A program made the position numbers and the translations under genes. The notes beneath the pieces are model-generated. The model was not told the origin of the DNA. It searched no databases and saw only the letters and a list, made by a program, of their open reading frames with translations. From Hexactinellida sp. DTS-2022 (Eukaryota; Porifera; Hexactinellida), in the NCBI GenBank assembly GCA_028753945.1, contig JAPNXP010000004.1:558001-622000 (forward strand): a DNA stretch of 64,000 bases, in the 5' to 3' direction. Of the stretch, positions 22,032 through 32,880 are shown piece after piece; the stretch's first letter is position 1, and every line of letters starts with the position of its first letter.

Positions 22032-22979
22032 ATGGAGAAGCGAAGACTAGGTAATACGGATATTATTTTGGGACCTTACTCGATTGGGACTTCTCCTCTT
22101 GGCGGCGTATTTGGAAATGTTCCGTTGGAAGAGGCCAAGAGAATGTGTCACGAAATAGTTAAGAGAGACAAATATCTATTCGACACATCTCCATTCTATG
22201 GAATCTTAAAATCTGAGAAAGTTTTGGGAGAATGTCTGAAGGGAATCGACAGAGATAAATACTATTTATCATCTAAAGTGGGTAGATATGATCAAAAGAA
22301 ATTCGATTTCTCACCAAAGCGAATCAAAGAAAGTGTGAATGAGAGTCTCCACAGATTGGGAGTGGAGTACCTGGACATTCTCCTACTGCACGACGTGGAG
22401 TATGTAAATCCGGATGTTGTACTGTACGAGGCCCTACCTGCTCTGCAGGAACTGAAGCAGTCAGGATACACGCGTTACATAGGATTTTCATGCGAACCGC
22501 TGGAAGTAATGAGAATGCTGATAGAAAAGTCTCCGGTACAACTAGACGTGGTTCTATCGTACCCTCACTTCAGTCTGCTAGATGACACCCTGTCAGGTCT
22601 GTTCCCACTCTTGGAAGAGAAAGGAATTGGAATAGTTAATGCTTCACCTTTTTGTGGTGGCATTTTAACAAAATCTCCCCCTCCCTGGCATCATATTACT
22701 GCAGAGAAATTAACAGAATGCAAACAGCTGATAGCAGAAGTAGAAGCAGAGTACAACTATCCAATGGAAAAAGCTGCATTGCAATTCCCGTTAAACGAGC
22801 CGCGTGTTGCAACAACACTAGTGGGACTGAAGAGTTTAGAGGAATTCGAGTGTTTGGAAGAAACTATCAACAATCCTATCCCAACCAACATATACTCAAA
22901 TATCAAAGCTAAGATGATGAACAAGATTAGTTATCGTGACCCTTTCTTTCATGAACTCGGCAATTATTCTTTTCTTTAA
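22032..22979 (+). CDS. Aldo/keto reductase (L-galactose dehydrogenase-like), copy 2
   Basis: An intact 315-aa frame, intronless, with the same tetrad as copy 1 (D51, Y56, K82, H120). N-terminal MEKRRLGNTDIILGPYSIGT is closer to typical family members (RxLGxTxLxVSxxGLGT-like) than copy 1. Only a handful of residues differ from copy 1 between residues 39 and 300 (for example P for Q after YVN, and N for D in PTNIYSN). It ends FHELGNYSFL; an AATAAA motif overlaps the stop codon (22979-22984) and could serve as polyadenylation signal. The two genes lie about 8 kb apart in opposite orientation, separated mostly by transposons. Expected to be a cytosolic NAD(P)-dependent sugar/aldehyde oxidoreductase, with the substrate unknown. 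Confidence 0.92.
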   Translation: MEKRRLGNTDIILGPYSIGTSPLGGVFGNVPLEEAKRMCHEIVKRDKYLFDTSPFYGILKSEKVLGECLKGIDRDKYYLSSKVGRYDQKKFDFSPKRIKESVNESLHRLGVEYLDILLLHDVEYVNPDVVLYEALPALQELKQSGYTRYIGFSCEPLEVMRMLIEKSPVQLDVVLSYPHFSLLDDTLSGLFPLLEEKGIGIVNASPFCGGILTKSPPPWHHITAEKLTECKQLIAEVEAEYNYPMEKAALQFPLNEPRVATTLVGLKSLEEFECLEETINNPIPTNIYSNIKAKMMNKISYRDPFFHELGNYSFL

Positions 22980-23856
22980 AATAAAGTTTGAGTAAATTTG
23001 TTTTGTTAGTAGTAGTATTGCTGCTTTAAAATTTATTATAATTTAACTTATAGTATACAGTACGCATTATTTCAATTTCATAATCTTACACCAGTGGTTT
23101 TCAAACTTTTTGTACTACGGAACCCCTAAATTGTTTGTGGCAGCACGCGGAACCCTACACTTCTAATTCCTCTACGAATATATTTACAACAAATTTAATT
23201 ACATTTATTTATTAACTACTATTCTCAGGTACAATTTATATGTGAGATCTGTGATAGTTTACTTTTGCATATTTCTTTTATTTGTGGTCTGATAGTCAAT
23301 AAGCTGCTAAAGATTGTATTTCCGATTGACTATTCTGAGTCTCTGATGTATTTACATCGATTAGCCAATAATCCCGCGGAACCCTTGAGGCAGGGTTGTA
23401 TCAACTAATTTTGAGTTGGCAAAACAACTCATTTTTTGTCTACCAACTCATTCAAATTTCCTTCACCAACTCATTCAACTCATTCATTTTGCTATTACCA
23501 ACTCATTCAACTCATTCAAGAAAATGAGTTGATTCTTCCAACTCATTTTTTACTAAACTAATTGTAACTAACGTATATCTTAAATCTTCAGTTTAATAAT
23601 ACATTTACAGCTGCGTAGGTCGGCTCTCAAAAGTGACCGGCCAAATTTGGATCTCCCTGCGCATTAATGTTACGACAAAGTGAAAGTTTTTTGGCCATGG
23701 TCGGAAGTAGGTTTGTATCAACTCATTTTGAGTTGGGAAAACAACTCATTTTTTGTCTACCAACTCATTCAACTCATTCATTTTGCTGTCACCAACTCAT
23801 TCAACTCATTCAAGAAAATGAGTTGATTCTGCCAACTCAAAATGAGTTGATACAAC

Positions 23857-24587
23857 CATAGGCGTAGAGTTATTAATTATTTTAGCAAAACCTGACGGGG
23901 CGTGATTCTGTGTTTGAAAATAATTTTTCGCTCATAAACAATGGCCAAAATTTTGAATAACGGGGTGGTCGTTATTCCAAAATCAATTAATACTAATGTT
24001 AATAAGTGGTTGAACGAGAATATAAATAGTAGTAGCAATCAGTGGCGCAAACAGGGGGGGCGCGGGGAGGGCGTGCGCCCCCCCCAGGAAAAAAGTTGAG
24101 GGGGGCAACATCAATGGTGCGGGTGTTACCGTGCCCTCTGGATAAAAAATACAATGTTCAATTTAATCTAGGATAATAAATATACATATGATTCATTCAA
24201 AAAATGTCATTTGTTGGAATCAATTTTTTTCTGGGGGGCTTGGCCCCCAACGAGTCGCTCGCTACACTCGCTCCGCCCCCCCCCAAATTTAACTTCAGAA
24301 TTGTAAAACTTTGCGCCTATGGTAGCAATATCGGGATGATCGTTTTTCTGAGGTGGTCGTTAAGCGGGATTCCACAATTGGTATACTCGTACAGTAAATT
24401 ATTGATAAAATATCCGGAAAGTATAATTATTCTCCTTTGAAATAGTCATGATTTCATACTCTGTATATATTTACATATTTTCCGGAATCTTTAATAGAAA
24501 GCTGACGGGGCGAAGAGGCCTCCGCCCCGTAATGCATACGGGCTGACGGGGCGTGCCCCGGCCGCCCCGTCATACTCTACGCCTATG
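23857..24587. mobile_element. Third-level hAT element, TSD GATACAAC
   Basis: The ends CATAGGCGTAGAGT and ACTCTACGCCTATG are perfect inverted repeats. GATACAAC is duplicated at 23849-23856 and 24588-24595. Subterminal CTGACGGGGCGTG appears near both ends. It landed in the right terminal repeat of the second-level element. Confidence 0.92.
24040..24321. mobile_element. Innermost hAT MITE, TSD GTAGCAAT
   Basis: The ends CAGTGGCGCAAAC and TTTGCGCCTATG form inverted repeats. GTAGCAAT is duplicated at 24032-24039 and 24322-24329. Long G and C runs lie just inside the ends. At 282 bp this is the youngest insertion of the nest. Confidence 0.9.
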
Positions 24588-25023
24588 GATACAACTCTGC
24601 CTTGAGGTTTAGTCGTGGAAACCTGGTTGAAAACCAATGTCTTACAGCATCTACCAATAGTGATAGGAATATTTGTCACTCGAGAAAGTGTATCCGGTCC
24701 TAATTTGAACAGTTTATTCCTTTGGTAGAATGAAATGCACTAAATTCATTTTTCTTAATTAATCCCCCATTAAACCTATGTAATTTCCAGAGGTGCATTT
24801 TCAGGAGTATAGTCACTCGACATTTGACGAAAATTACTTTTTTAACAGGACACTAACACCGTAATCCAGTTAAAATATTATTTTCCCAAGTGAATCCTAA
24901 ATTTCTTCATGTTACAGACACTACTTAATAAGCAAAAGGTCAAGCTAGCTATATTTCATTATAATTTGGAAATAGTTTAACAACTAAGGAACTAGTGATG
25001 AAAACAACTATTACTCGCCTAAT

Positions 25024-26997
25024 TTAGTTCTTAGCATCTTTCGCTCGCCCTTCAGTAGTATCATCATCAGTAGAGCCACTACTGCTGCTGCCAGATGAAG
25101 ACCCATCACTCCCTGATCCTGAGTCTTGTCCCTGATTCATTTTCTTATAGGCTAATTCAAACAGCTTAAGTGATGCCTGTTTTAACTCATTAAGTGATGT
25201 ATTGATAGATTCAGTGGCCTCATTTTCGTCAGACATTTTATCGCGTAGTGATGTAATCTTGCCGCGGATATTAGTGACGTCATCTTCTGGGAGCTGCACT
25301 TTGAACTCCTCTAGGTTCTTCTCTATATCTAGTATAGAAGATTCGGAGGAGTTAATAGCCTCTACTCGGTCGCGCTTGTTCTTATCCTCTTCGGACATTT
25401 TCTCGGCTTCCCTAACCATATTCTCAATATCAGTTTTACTCAAACCGCCTGATGACTGAATAACAATCTCCTGTTGTTTACCGGTACCTTTATCCTTTGC
25501 CGACACATGGACAATCCCGTTGGCGTCAATATCAAACGATACTTCTATCTGTGGGATGCCGCGTGGAGCAGGTGGAACGCCGATCAGCGTAAAACGACCC
25601 AGAATTTTGTTGTCCCTCGCCATCTCTCTTTCTCCCTGACAAATTACAATTTCTACTTGAGTCTGTCCATCAGCTGCTGTTGAGAACACCTGAGATTTCT
25701 GAGTGGGAATTGTTGTATTCCTTGTAATAAGACGTGTGAATACACCGCCTAGCGTCTCAATGCCCAGAGACAATGGTGTAACGTCAAGCAATAGGATATC
25801 CTTAACAGAGCCTGCTAACACGCCTCCCTGAATAGCCGCACCTAATGCCACAGCTTCGTCCGGATTCACAGACTGGACTGGCTGTTTATTGAATATTTGC
25901 TTGACAATTTCTTGTACCTTTGGCATGCGTGTCATGCCACCAACTAGAATAATTTCTTTGATATCTTCCTTGCTAACTCCTGCGTCTTTCATTGCCTTAA
26001 CACATGGCTGAATGGTTCTATTTATTAACTCTTCGGTCAGCTGTTCCAGTTTGGCGCGAGAGAACACAATGTTCATATGTTTAGGTCCAGACGCATCCAT
26101 GGTGATATAAGGAAGGTTAATATTAGTTTGGACTGTGGATGATAACTCAACTTTAGCTTTCTCAGCAGCTTCTCTCAATCTCTGGAGAGCCATCACATCT
26201 TTCCGGAGATCGATCCCGTTTTCCTTTTTGAATTCTGCGATCAGAAAAGTGAGTATTTTATTATCGAAGTCTTCGCCTCCAAGCGCGGTATCTCCATTCG
26301 TGGATCTAACTTCGAAAACTGACCGCTGTATATCCAATATGGAAATATCAAATGTCCCCCCGCCTAGATCGAACACCGCGACCAGCTTATCCTCCTGTTT
26401 ATCGAGTCCGTAAGCGAGGGCGGCAGCAGTAGGCTCATTGATTACTCGCAGCACATTCAGTCCGGCTATTTGTCCCGCATCCTTGGTTGCCTGACGCTGT
26501 GAATCGTTGAAGTAGGCGGGCACCGTTATAACAGCGCTATCAGCTGATCCGCCTAAATAGGATTTGGCTGAATCCGCTAGCTTTTGTAGCACAAAAGCGC
26601 CGATCTGTGAAGGCGAGTATCTGTTGCCTGAGACCTCCACCCACGCATCTCCATTGTTTGCCTTCACAATTTTATAGGGCATGTACTTACTGAGATTCTG
26701 CACTGCTTCGTCATTAAAGCTTCTTCCAATTAGCCGTTTGACAGCGAATATAGTGTTGGTAGGGTTCGTAATGCTCTGTCGCTTGGCTGGGTGTCCGACG
26801 AGACGCTCTCCTTCCTTTGTGAAAGCCACAACTGATGGAGTTGTTCTAGTGCCTTCGGCGTTTTCAATAATCTTAGGCTGACTCCCTTCTACAATAGCCA
26901 ATGCGGAGTTAGTTGTGCCTAAGTCAATGCCAAGGACGGGGCGACCGCTAGAGAACTGGCGGAGGTGTCGAGTAATTATTCTTTGCAGAAACATCAT
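25024..26997 (-). CDS. HSPA9: Mitochondrial HSP70 (mortalin/HSPA9 type)
   Basis: An intact 657-aa frame without introns. The N-terminal [18 protein letters not shown] is Arg-rich and lacks acids, a good mitochondrial targeting peptide. The nucleotide-binding domain follows from about residue 21: [79 protein letters not shown]. The linker and substrate-binding domain carry [17 protein letters not shown] and [18 protein letters not shown]. The helical lid ([15 protein letters not shown]) and an unusually Ser/Gly-rich tail (about 625-650) finish the protein. Known role: the ATP-driven motor of mitochondrial import and matrix folding, and iron-sulphur cluster biogenesis, with a GrpE and a J-protein partner. 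Length matches the family (about 650-680). An intronless copy could be the functional gene in a compact-intron lineage or a retrocopy, but no decay is visible. Confidence 0.96.
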   Translation of the reverse strand: MMFLQRIITRHLRQFSSGRPVLGIDLGTTNSALAIVEGSQPKIIENAEGTRTTPSVVAFTKEGERLVGHPAKRQSITNPTNTIFAVKRLIGRSFNDEAVQNLSKYMPYKIVKANNGDAWVEVSGNRYSPSQIGAFVLQKLADSAKSYLGGSADSAVITVPAYFNDSQRQATKDAGQIAGLNVLRVINEPTAAALAYGLDKQEDKLVAVFDLGGGTFDISILDIQRSVFEVRSTNGDTALGGEDFDNKILTFLIAEFKKENGIDLRKDVMALQRLREAAEKAKVELSSTVQTNINLPYITMDASGPKHMNIVFSRAKLEQLTEELINRTIQPCVKAMKDAGVSKEDIKEIILVGGMTRMPKVQEIVKQIFNKQPVQSVNPDEAVALGAAIQGGVLAGSVKDILLLDVTPLSLGIETLGGVFTRLITRNTTIPTQKSQVFSTAADGQTQVEIVICQGEREMARDNKILGRFTLIGVPPAPRGIPQIEVSFDIDANGIVHVSAKDKGTGKQQEIVIQSSGGLSKTDIENMVREAEKMSEEDKNKRDRVEAINSSESSILDIEKNLEEFKVQLPEDDVTNIRGKITSLRDKMSDENEATESINTSLNELKQASLKLFELAYKKMNQGQDSGSGSDGSSSGSSSSGSTDDDTTEGRAKDAKN

Positions 26998-27176
26998 TTG
27001 TTAGTAGAAATAGCAATGCAAAAGTGCAATAGGAATTTCTATAGAATTGTATTAGACTAATTAGAGAAGTTGATATGTAATGTAGAAAAGTGAAGTGAGA
27101 ATGCGAGATTCAAGTTTGTGGTTGCAGTACAATGTTTATAATGCTATTGAAAATAATTCCGTATTTAGAATAAATA

Positions 27177-27370
27177 CAGTCAGGTCTGCTTATTATGGAC
27201 AAGATTTCGTCTGCTTAATATGAAGATTTTTTATTATGAACAAACACTACGGTCCCAATTTAACAATTTACATAGGGTTTGTATTAAGTTGAGTTCGCTT
27301 ATTATGAAGTCTCTCTATTATGAACACCATTTTTGGTCCCTTGAATGTTCATAATAAAAGAACCTGACTG
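27177..27370. mobile_element. Tc1/mariner-type MITE, CAGTCAGGTCTGC family
   Basis: A 194-bp copy flanked by TA on both sides, with ends CAGTCAGGTCTGCTTATTAT and ATAATAAAAGAACCTGACTG. It is closely similar to the copy at 5312-5509. It lies just upstream of the HSP70 gene (about 180 bp from its ATG), so it could sit in that promoter region. Confidence 0.88.
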
Positions 27371-27974
27371 TATATCACAAAATAATGTATATTATAAGTT
27401 ACATAAATTATACATTTAAATTTGAGTTGCATTGAAAGAGCTGGAATTTGTAGCAATTGAATATTATAACTCAATTATTTGCAAGTTACAAAAATAACTA
27501 GAAATTTCTAAATTCTAAAGAGATAATTAATGTTAATGAATTAACATAAATTTTGTTTGTTCGGGAAATTATTTGACAGAATATTAATTTCAGTTACAAG
27601 TCACAAATAAACAAGTAAACAAACTATGCATTAATAATATTTTTTAAAAACAACAAAAAAGGAATACTACCTACTAAATAAAAAAGGTTGAAATCAAAAA
27701 ATAAAGGTTCCTAAAGTTGAATTAGAGATTTAAATAATACGATGAATAGAATAATATTTATTTGTGTTGACTCAGGTAATATCTACTTTATTGTGTACTT
27801 GGGTTGCACAAGAGATTTGTTCCTGTTAGCATCTCTGTCTGTGTTGTATTCACTCTGCATTTCTAGTATGTCATGAGAAGACAACTTCTTTGTAATACCT
27901 AAAGGTTATAATTAATACAACGAGCCCTTTGCTAACTTCATAATAAGTGAACAGGTTTTAACACAAATTAAATA
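27371..27974. other. Intergenic, nothing recognised
   Basis: AT-rich, with no supported frame or repeat. Confidence 0.4.
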
Positions 27975-28140
27975 CAATAGAACCTCGTTAGTACGAACAC
28001 GATGATACGAATTTCCGGATAAAACGAACAAACAGGTCCACTAAATCAGGTCCCTATAATGGCTTTAAATGGGTATTACTCCGGATAAAGCGAACAAATT
28101 TTTACAATCCGTTGGTGTTCGTATTAACGAGGTTATATTG
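27975..28140. mobile_element. Tc1/mariner (pogo-like) MITE, CAATAGAACCTCG ends
   Basis: A 166-bp element with ends CAATAGAACCTCGTTAGTAC and GTATTAACGAGGTTATATTG, flanked by TA. GGATAAA.CGAACAAA occurs twice inside in the same orientation. No coding capacity. Confidence 0.85.
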
Positions 28141-28461
28141 TAGCTATGAAATTTTTTCAAAATAATGCCTCAAATTATATATCTCACCCTACGTAACCGG
28201 AATTTTGAGGAGTCTTAGCGTAGTGGTGCCATGTCCCATCGGGAATAGTAGAATAAATATAATTTCAAACGTGCATACACGTAATAAGAACTAGAATATT
28301 CCCAAAAAATAAGTATAATGTGCCATCTCAACAGGCAGCTTAGCTACTGGCTGTTATATGTAGGTTTAGCTGTATTATAGAGTACAATATGGTACCGTAT
28401 TAACTCGAGTAGTCTAGCTAGGAGAATATTAATTATCTGAGTTGAGCTACGTAACAACTCT

Positions 28462-31400
28462 CTAACCTGCGAATGTTGGCTTTATCCCCAGATCCTCGCT
28501 CTTCTTCCTGTCTGGCTTTGGGATCTGCGAGGGCGCTAGCATCACTCCGCTCGGCTCCACCTCTCGCAGCTTAACCTCGAACCGGTCTCTCAGGGACCGC
28601 ACGCTGAACTCCTCCGGTTCCTTGATCTCCAGCAGCACGGGACGCTCCGGTAGGCATGCCGGTCTAGCCTCAGACTTCCTGCGCTCAATAGCGGCCCTAG
28701 CTAAGCTCAGCTTGTCCACCTTAGCACAGTCTATAGGCTCTCTGTGGAGGAGGGATCGGATCCGCTCCGACACGCTCAGGGTCTCTCCAGGCGGGAGTGA
28801 GTACCCGGCGTACTTATGACGGCCTGGTGAGTCTGTAGTGCGGAGGGTAGTGACGTCATCGCAGCTGAGAGAGAACGCGTGTCTGTGTTGGAGATATGGA
28901 GACTCTGATGGTACAGCCGTTGTAGGAAGCTTAACTGGTGGTATAATAGGATTATGCGTAGTAGGAAGCTTAACTGGTGGTATAGAAGGGTTGTGCGTTG
29001 TAGGAATGTCGGTAGGTGACGTCATAGTTAAAACTGTATTTGCTTCAGATTCAGTTGGTGAGGTGACTTCTAAATCTGCATTTTCTGTTGGAATAATTTC
29101 AGGTTTGTTCTCAGTATTAACATTGACAGTTGTCACTGTACTATTGTGAGTGGGCAGTATATTGGGTAAGTGTAGACTCGTATCCATAGAGTTTGTAGTG
29201 AGATTCTGCATAATACGAGTCATTCTATCGTCCAGAGAAGATAGCTTAGAGTTTAGGTCAATGTAGGCGGGTCTGTCCAACTGTATTTGGTTAAGAACAG
29301 AATCTCCATTGTTTGATTCATGAATAATTGAAGCATCCATGGTTATTTCAGTGTCATTTAGTGTAGATTCGATTGTCATTTCCATATCAGTTGATGACGT
29401 AATATCAACAAGAGCACTGTTAACATTTAGGTCTATATAAGCTGGCTTGTTTAACTGTATTTGATTAAGAAGTGAATCTTTGTCAACTTCAGAATCAATT
29501 GAAGCATCCATGGTTATTCCATGTTGGATTTCAGACTCATTCAATGTAGATTCGATTGTCATTTCCATATCAGTTGGTGACGTCATATCAACAACAGTAG
29601 ATCCCTTCTCTGTATTCGTGTCTGAATATAACGCATTTCCCTGTGAATATCTGGCTAATTTCGGTGGAGTTATGTTACTAAGGAAATCGTCTAGACTTAG
29701 CACGTCATCTCCATGTTCCGATGAATGACAGCTGTCCAGAGTTAAATCGAACTGTTTTTTATCTTCAACTGAATTTGAAGTGAGTACTTTGGATGTATAG
29801 TTATCATCCTCATTAATCTGTGGCTCTAATAGAGTTTCAACTACAAGCTGTTTATGTGGGTACGGCGTGTTATTAACCGCGAGTTTACCACTCGATAAGT
29901 AGCTAATATTAGTCATTAGAGAGGAGAGATCAGAAGAAATTGCCTGTATGTCCATAAGGGCCTGTGAGTGAGTTCTCTCAATAACCTCAGAAGTGCTTGG
30001 GTTGTCTATTAACTGTCTACTGTTCTCAGTGTGTACAGGGGAGTTAGGCTCAAATCGCTTCACAATACTAGCAATCTTAGAGTTCCTATTAAGGTGCACT
30101 GCGGGCCGAATCTTAGGAAACGCTGTGTCATCCAACTCCTGGTCTGACGCGTAGTCTGATGTGGAGTAGTTCGAAGTAACGTCATTGGGTCTATGGAATG
30201 TGTAGGCACTGCGAGGGGCGGGGGAAGAGGGAGCTGAGTATTTCTTAGGTTTGTCAGGTTTCTTTGAAAATAACTGTTTTATGTACTCAAACTTGCTGCG
30301 CTTAACACTATAGGAGATATTCATATAAAACGGTGTACTATAAAGTAATCTAAGTCATTAGTACAGTAAACTCCGCTGAATAGAGCAACCGGTTAATTGG
30401 GTTTTTCCGCTTAAAACGGTTGAATTATCTGTAAACAAAATTGACCCAATTATTAAGATGAAATAATTCAATTGTCAAAATGCAGAATAATTTCTGAATT
30501 GGGTGTGAGTGGTGTCCTGGTTATTATACATACCGTGAAGATAAATATAGTTTGATAATAGGAATTTGCTACTTCTGAGGTAGTAATAAAATGAATATTC
30601 AGCAATTCCATTTAGTAATACAGGTAAACCTCCCAAAGCGGCACCTCCGAGTAGCGGCAACCTCCGAGAAGCGGCACAAAATCATTCTCCCGATGGGTGC
30701 CGCTTTGGGAGTTTTACCTTACGAGCAACCTCCCAAAGCGGCAACCTCCGAGAAGCGGCACAAAATCATTCTCCCGATGGGCGCCGCTTTGGGAGGTTTA
30801 CCTGTATACTATTCCGATTACTTAACCACAATAAATTCTAATTAAAATGTCGTATTTTTACTATTTTTATTCATAAGTATAAAGCGAGGGTGGTAATTGA
30901 TACAACCTATATAACTGTACTGTATAAGGTGTTAGTCTCCTTTGATTCCGCAGACTCGAATCAATGCCACAATCAGTTTATGGTATTTTGGGATTGTATA
31001 GATTCTTCTAAGTAACCAGTACTATTTTCAAAAAAGGAAAATATCCGACAATCTTTTAGTGAGCCACTTTTGGTGGCACCCCCTAAGATTTAATATACAC
31101 TGAATAAATTATACAGTCAGGTCTGCTTATTGTGAACAGTTTTTCTCTGCTAAATATGAAGAACCTGTTATTATGAACAAGCCCCTATGGTCCCAATTTA
31201 ACAACTTACACAAGGATTGTATTAATTTGAGTTCGCTTATTATCAAGTCTCTCTATTATGAACACAATTTTTGTCCCTTGAATATCATAATAAATGAACC
31301 TGAATATAACTCACTTTATAGCAGACTGTAGCTCACACGCATCATGCACATTATCTGTTTGCTGTCTATTCACTTCCTCCAGAATATTATCAGAACTCTG

Positions 31401-31649
31401 ATACCTACGTGGCTTGTTTTCCTGTCGGACATCGGTAGACTGAGGAATTTGCAATTTCCCTTCGCTGTATCTTCTGTTCCGAAAGCTATGCGATCTCCCC
31501 GACCCGCCTCTATGTCCGATATCTCCCACGGGCGCGAATACGGCTCGCGACTTCAGGAAGCTGCGGTAGCTCTCTGCGGCTGCTGTCGCTATATGTTTCG
31601 TGCCAGTGTCCTCTGTCGCTTTAGGTTCAATTCGTAAGAGCTCAACCAT
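28462..31649 (-). CDS. Two-exon gene for a 726-aa disordered protein, unknown function
   Basis: Exon 1 is 31649-31315 (ATG preceded by in-frame TAA), ending at donor GTGAGT (31314-31309). Exon 2 is 30307-28462, after acceptor TATCTCCTATAG. The join is phase 2 and keeps frame (..LQSAI-N-VKRSKFEYIKQLFSKK..). The 1007-nt intron carries two TA-flanked MITEs. The product is Ser/Thr/Asp/Pro-rich and low in hydrophobic core. A basic patch at the exon junction (VKRSKFEYIKQLFSKKPDKPKK region) and two short helices ending in RFE (SKIASIVKRFE near the middle; FSVRSLRDRFE near the C-terminus) look like interaction motifs. Two ~55-residue tandem repeats (TDMEMTIESTLN ... ITMDASI ... LNQIQL.RPAYIDLN) are encoded at about 29430-29595 and 29250-29412. 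A shorter HNPxIPPVKLPTT repeat follows. I do not recognise the family; a cytoskeletal or signalling scaffold is a guess. Confidence 0.75.
30621..30804. mobile_element. TA-flanked MITE with duplicated interior, in intron
   Basis: The ends CAGGTAAACCTCCCAAAGCG and CGCTTTGGGAGGTTTACCTG are 20-bp inverted repeats with TA outside. The interior is a ~75-bp direct duplication (CGAGAAGCGGCACAAAATCA occurs twice). It lies within the intron of the 726-aa protein gene. Confidence 0.88.
31114..31305. mobile_element. Decayed CAGTCAGGTCTGC-family MITE, next to splice donor
   Basis: The left end TA-CAGTCAGGTCTGCTTATTGT is well kept. The right end (ATATCATAATAAATGAACCTGA) has small losses. It lies in the intron and stops within about 10 bp of the GTGAGT splice donor at 31314. 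Confidence 0.75.
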
Positions 31650-32032
31650 TTATCATTTCTCTTTAGAGAACTAATAAAACGAATTGATAGAAGAAGTGAG
31701 GCCACAAATTAAACTAGTAACTATATTTTCCAGCTATCAGTCCTAGTAGGTCACCAGTATGTATTTTACTGGGGCTCCCTTGTCAGAGGAAATTCTTAAT
31801 TAAGGAGACTCGAAAGTAATATATGGCCAGTTTCTATTGTATGTCTCTACAAAGTTATTCAGAATGGTCAATTTTTTTATGCTCGTGACTGGAAGTCCAT
31901 AAAAATATTCAGAATTAACTCTGGAAGATTCTATGGCATATTCTTGTCAGGATAGATCAAAACGTTGTGAATCCCTACAGGGGGCAAAAAATGCGCCATC
32001 AGCTATAAGTCCGTCAAATTCAATCATATAAT

Positions 32033-32880
32033 CAGGGTTGCCGTGGGAAGGGAATTTTCATTCCCATTCCCATCCCATTCCCACAGGATTTATGTGGGAA
32101 TTCCCACAGGATTCCCATAGGATTTTCCCACATGTGGGAATTCGCATTGGCTAAAAAAAATTCCCATTCCCATCAGGCTTGTCAAAAGGTCCCGCATTGT
32201 CAGGTCAGGTCAGGTCAGGTCAGGTCAAGTCAGGTCAGGTCAGGTCAGGTCTTATATACAATATTTACGTTCAGGTCAGGTCAGGTCATGGTAGAAAAGA
32301 GATCATACAGGTCAGGTCAGGTCATGGTAGAAAAGAGATCATACAGGTCAGGTCAGGTCAGGTCTTTCACATTCTCAGGTCAATTTCAGGTCATTTCAGG
32401 TCATTTCAGTATTAGTGGGTTCATACAAAATAGAGCATCAATTTATTAATTGGTGTGGCGTTGATCAACATTTCCCCCGACTTTTTGCGATGCGCTCATA
32501 ATTCGCTTGAGAAACGCTTTGAGGGCGAGATATTTATACATAAGCGCGTCATTTTATGCAAAAATATACTCCATTCTGAAATCAAAGCGCGTTAAATGGC
32601 ATGGCGCATTTAACGCGCTTTGTGGGAAAAGTGGCGTTGATATATCTGAAAAATTAAATCCAACCGAGTTGACCCTTTGATAGACTAGGTCAGGTCAGGT
32701 CAGGTCAAAAAAGTTCAGGTCAGGTCAGGTCAGGTCAAAATCATGCAAGATTAGGTTCAGGTCAGGTCAGGTCAGGTCAAGGCGTTCAGAAAATAGGTTC
32801 AGGTCACTCAAAGGTCAGGTCAGGTCAGGTCATGACCTGACCTTTTGACAAGCCTGATTCCCATACCAACGGCAACCCTG
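32033..32880. mobile_element. Element with ATTCCCATTCCC repeats, split by a hAT
   Basis: The outer ends CAGGGTTGCCGTGGGAA and CCATACCAACGGCAACCCTG are inverted repeats. The left arm (32050-32173) is largely ATTCCCATTCCCA and its complement. A clear 8-bp duplication was not found (CATATAAT versus AGATTAAT), so the superfamily call rests only on the CAGGG terminus. It is interrupted by 32174-32856. Confidence 0.65.
32174..32856. mobile_element. hAT element made of CAGGT pentamer arrays, TSD ATTCCCAT
   Basis: The ends CAGGCTTGTCAAAAGGTC and GACCTTTTGACAAGCCTG are perfect 18-bp inverted repeats. ATTCCCAT is duplicated at 32166-32173 and 32857-32864. Three blocks of (CAGGT)n occupy 32199-32400 and 32688-32833. 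A different 160-bp core between them contains a 15-bp palindrome (32584-32598/32607-32621, AAAGCGCGTTAAATG) and is bounded by the direct repeat GTGGCGTTGAT. Phase-shifted chance frames across the array are not genes. Confidence 0.92.

Larger units (their letters stand above)
23391..24599. mobile_element. Second-level hAT element with CAACTCATT repeats, TSD CCTTGAGG
   Basis: The ends CAGGGTTGTATCAACT and GTTGATACAAC...TCTG (the right end is split by the next insertion) are flanked by CCTTGAGG at 23383-23390 and 24600-24607. The body contains two arrays of CAACTCATT/AATGAGTTG words (23400-23560 and 23705-23857), so most of the element is inverted and direct copies of that 9-mer. Confidence 0.85.
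23092..24639. mobile_element. Outer hAT element of a four-level nest, TSD TCTTACAC/G
   Basis: The left end is CAGTGGTTTTCAAACTTTTT and the right end GGTTGAAAACCAATG; the flanks are TCTTACAC (23084-23091) and TCTTACAG (24640-24647), a 7/8 match. CAGTGGTTnTCAAAC is a widespread hAT terminus. Subterminal CGGAACCC/GGAACCCT words repeat. It is interrupted by the next element at 23391. Confidence 0.82.

Noticed and set aside
26135-26413. Plus-strand frames opposite the HSP70 gene
   Set aside because: Antisense shadows of a highly conserved coding sequence.
28462-29600. TGACGTCA words as regulatory CRE sites in the 726-aa protein gene
   Set aside because: Here they encode Met-Thr-Ser-Pro repeats in the coding strand, so the match is explained by codons.
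32132-32449. Frames rich in SGQVRSGQV across the CAGGT array
   Set aside because: Translation of a pentamer array inside a hAT element; open in several phases as expected for a 5-bp repeat.
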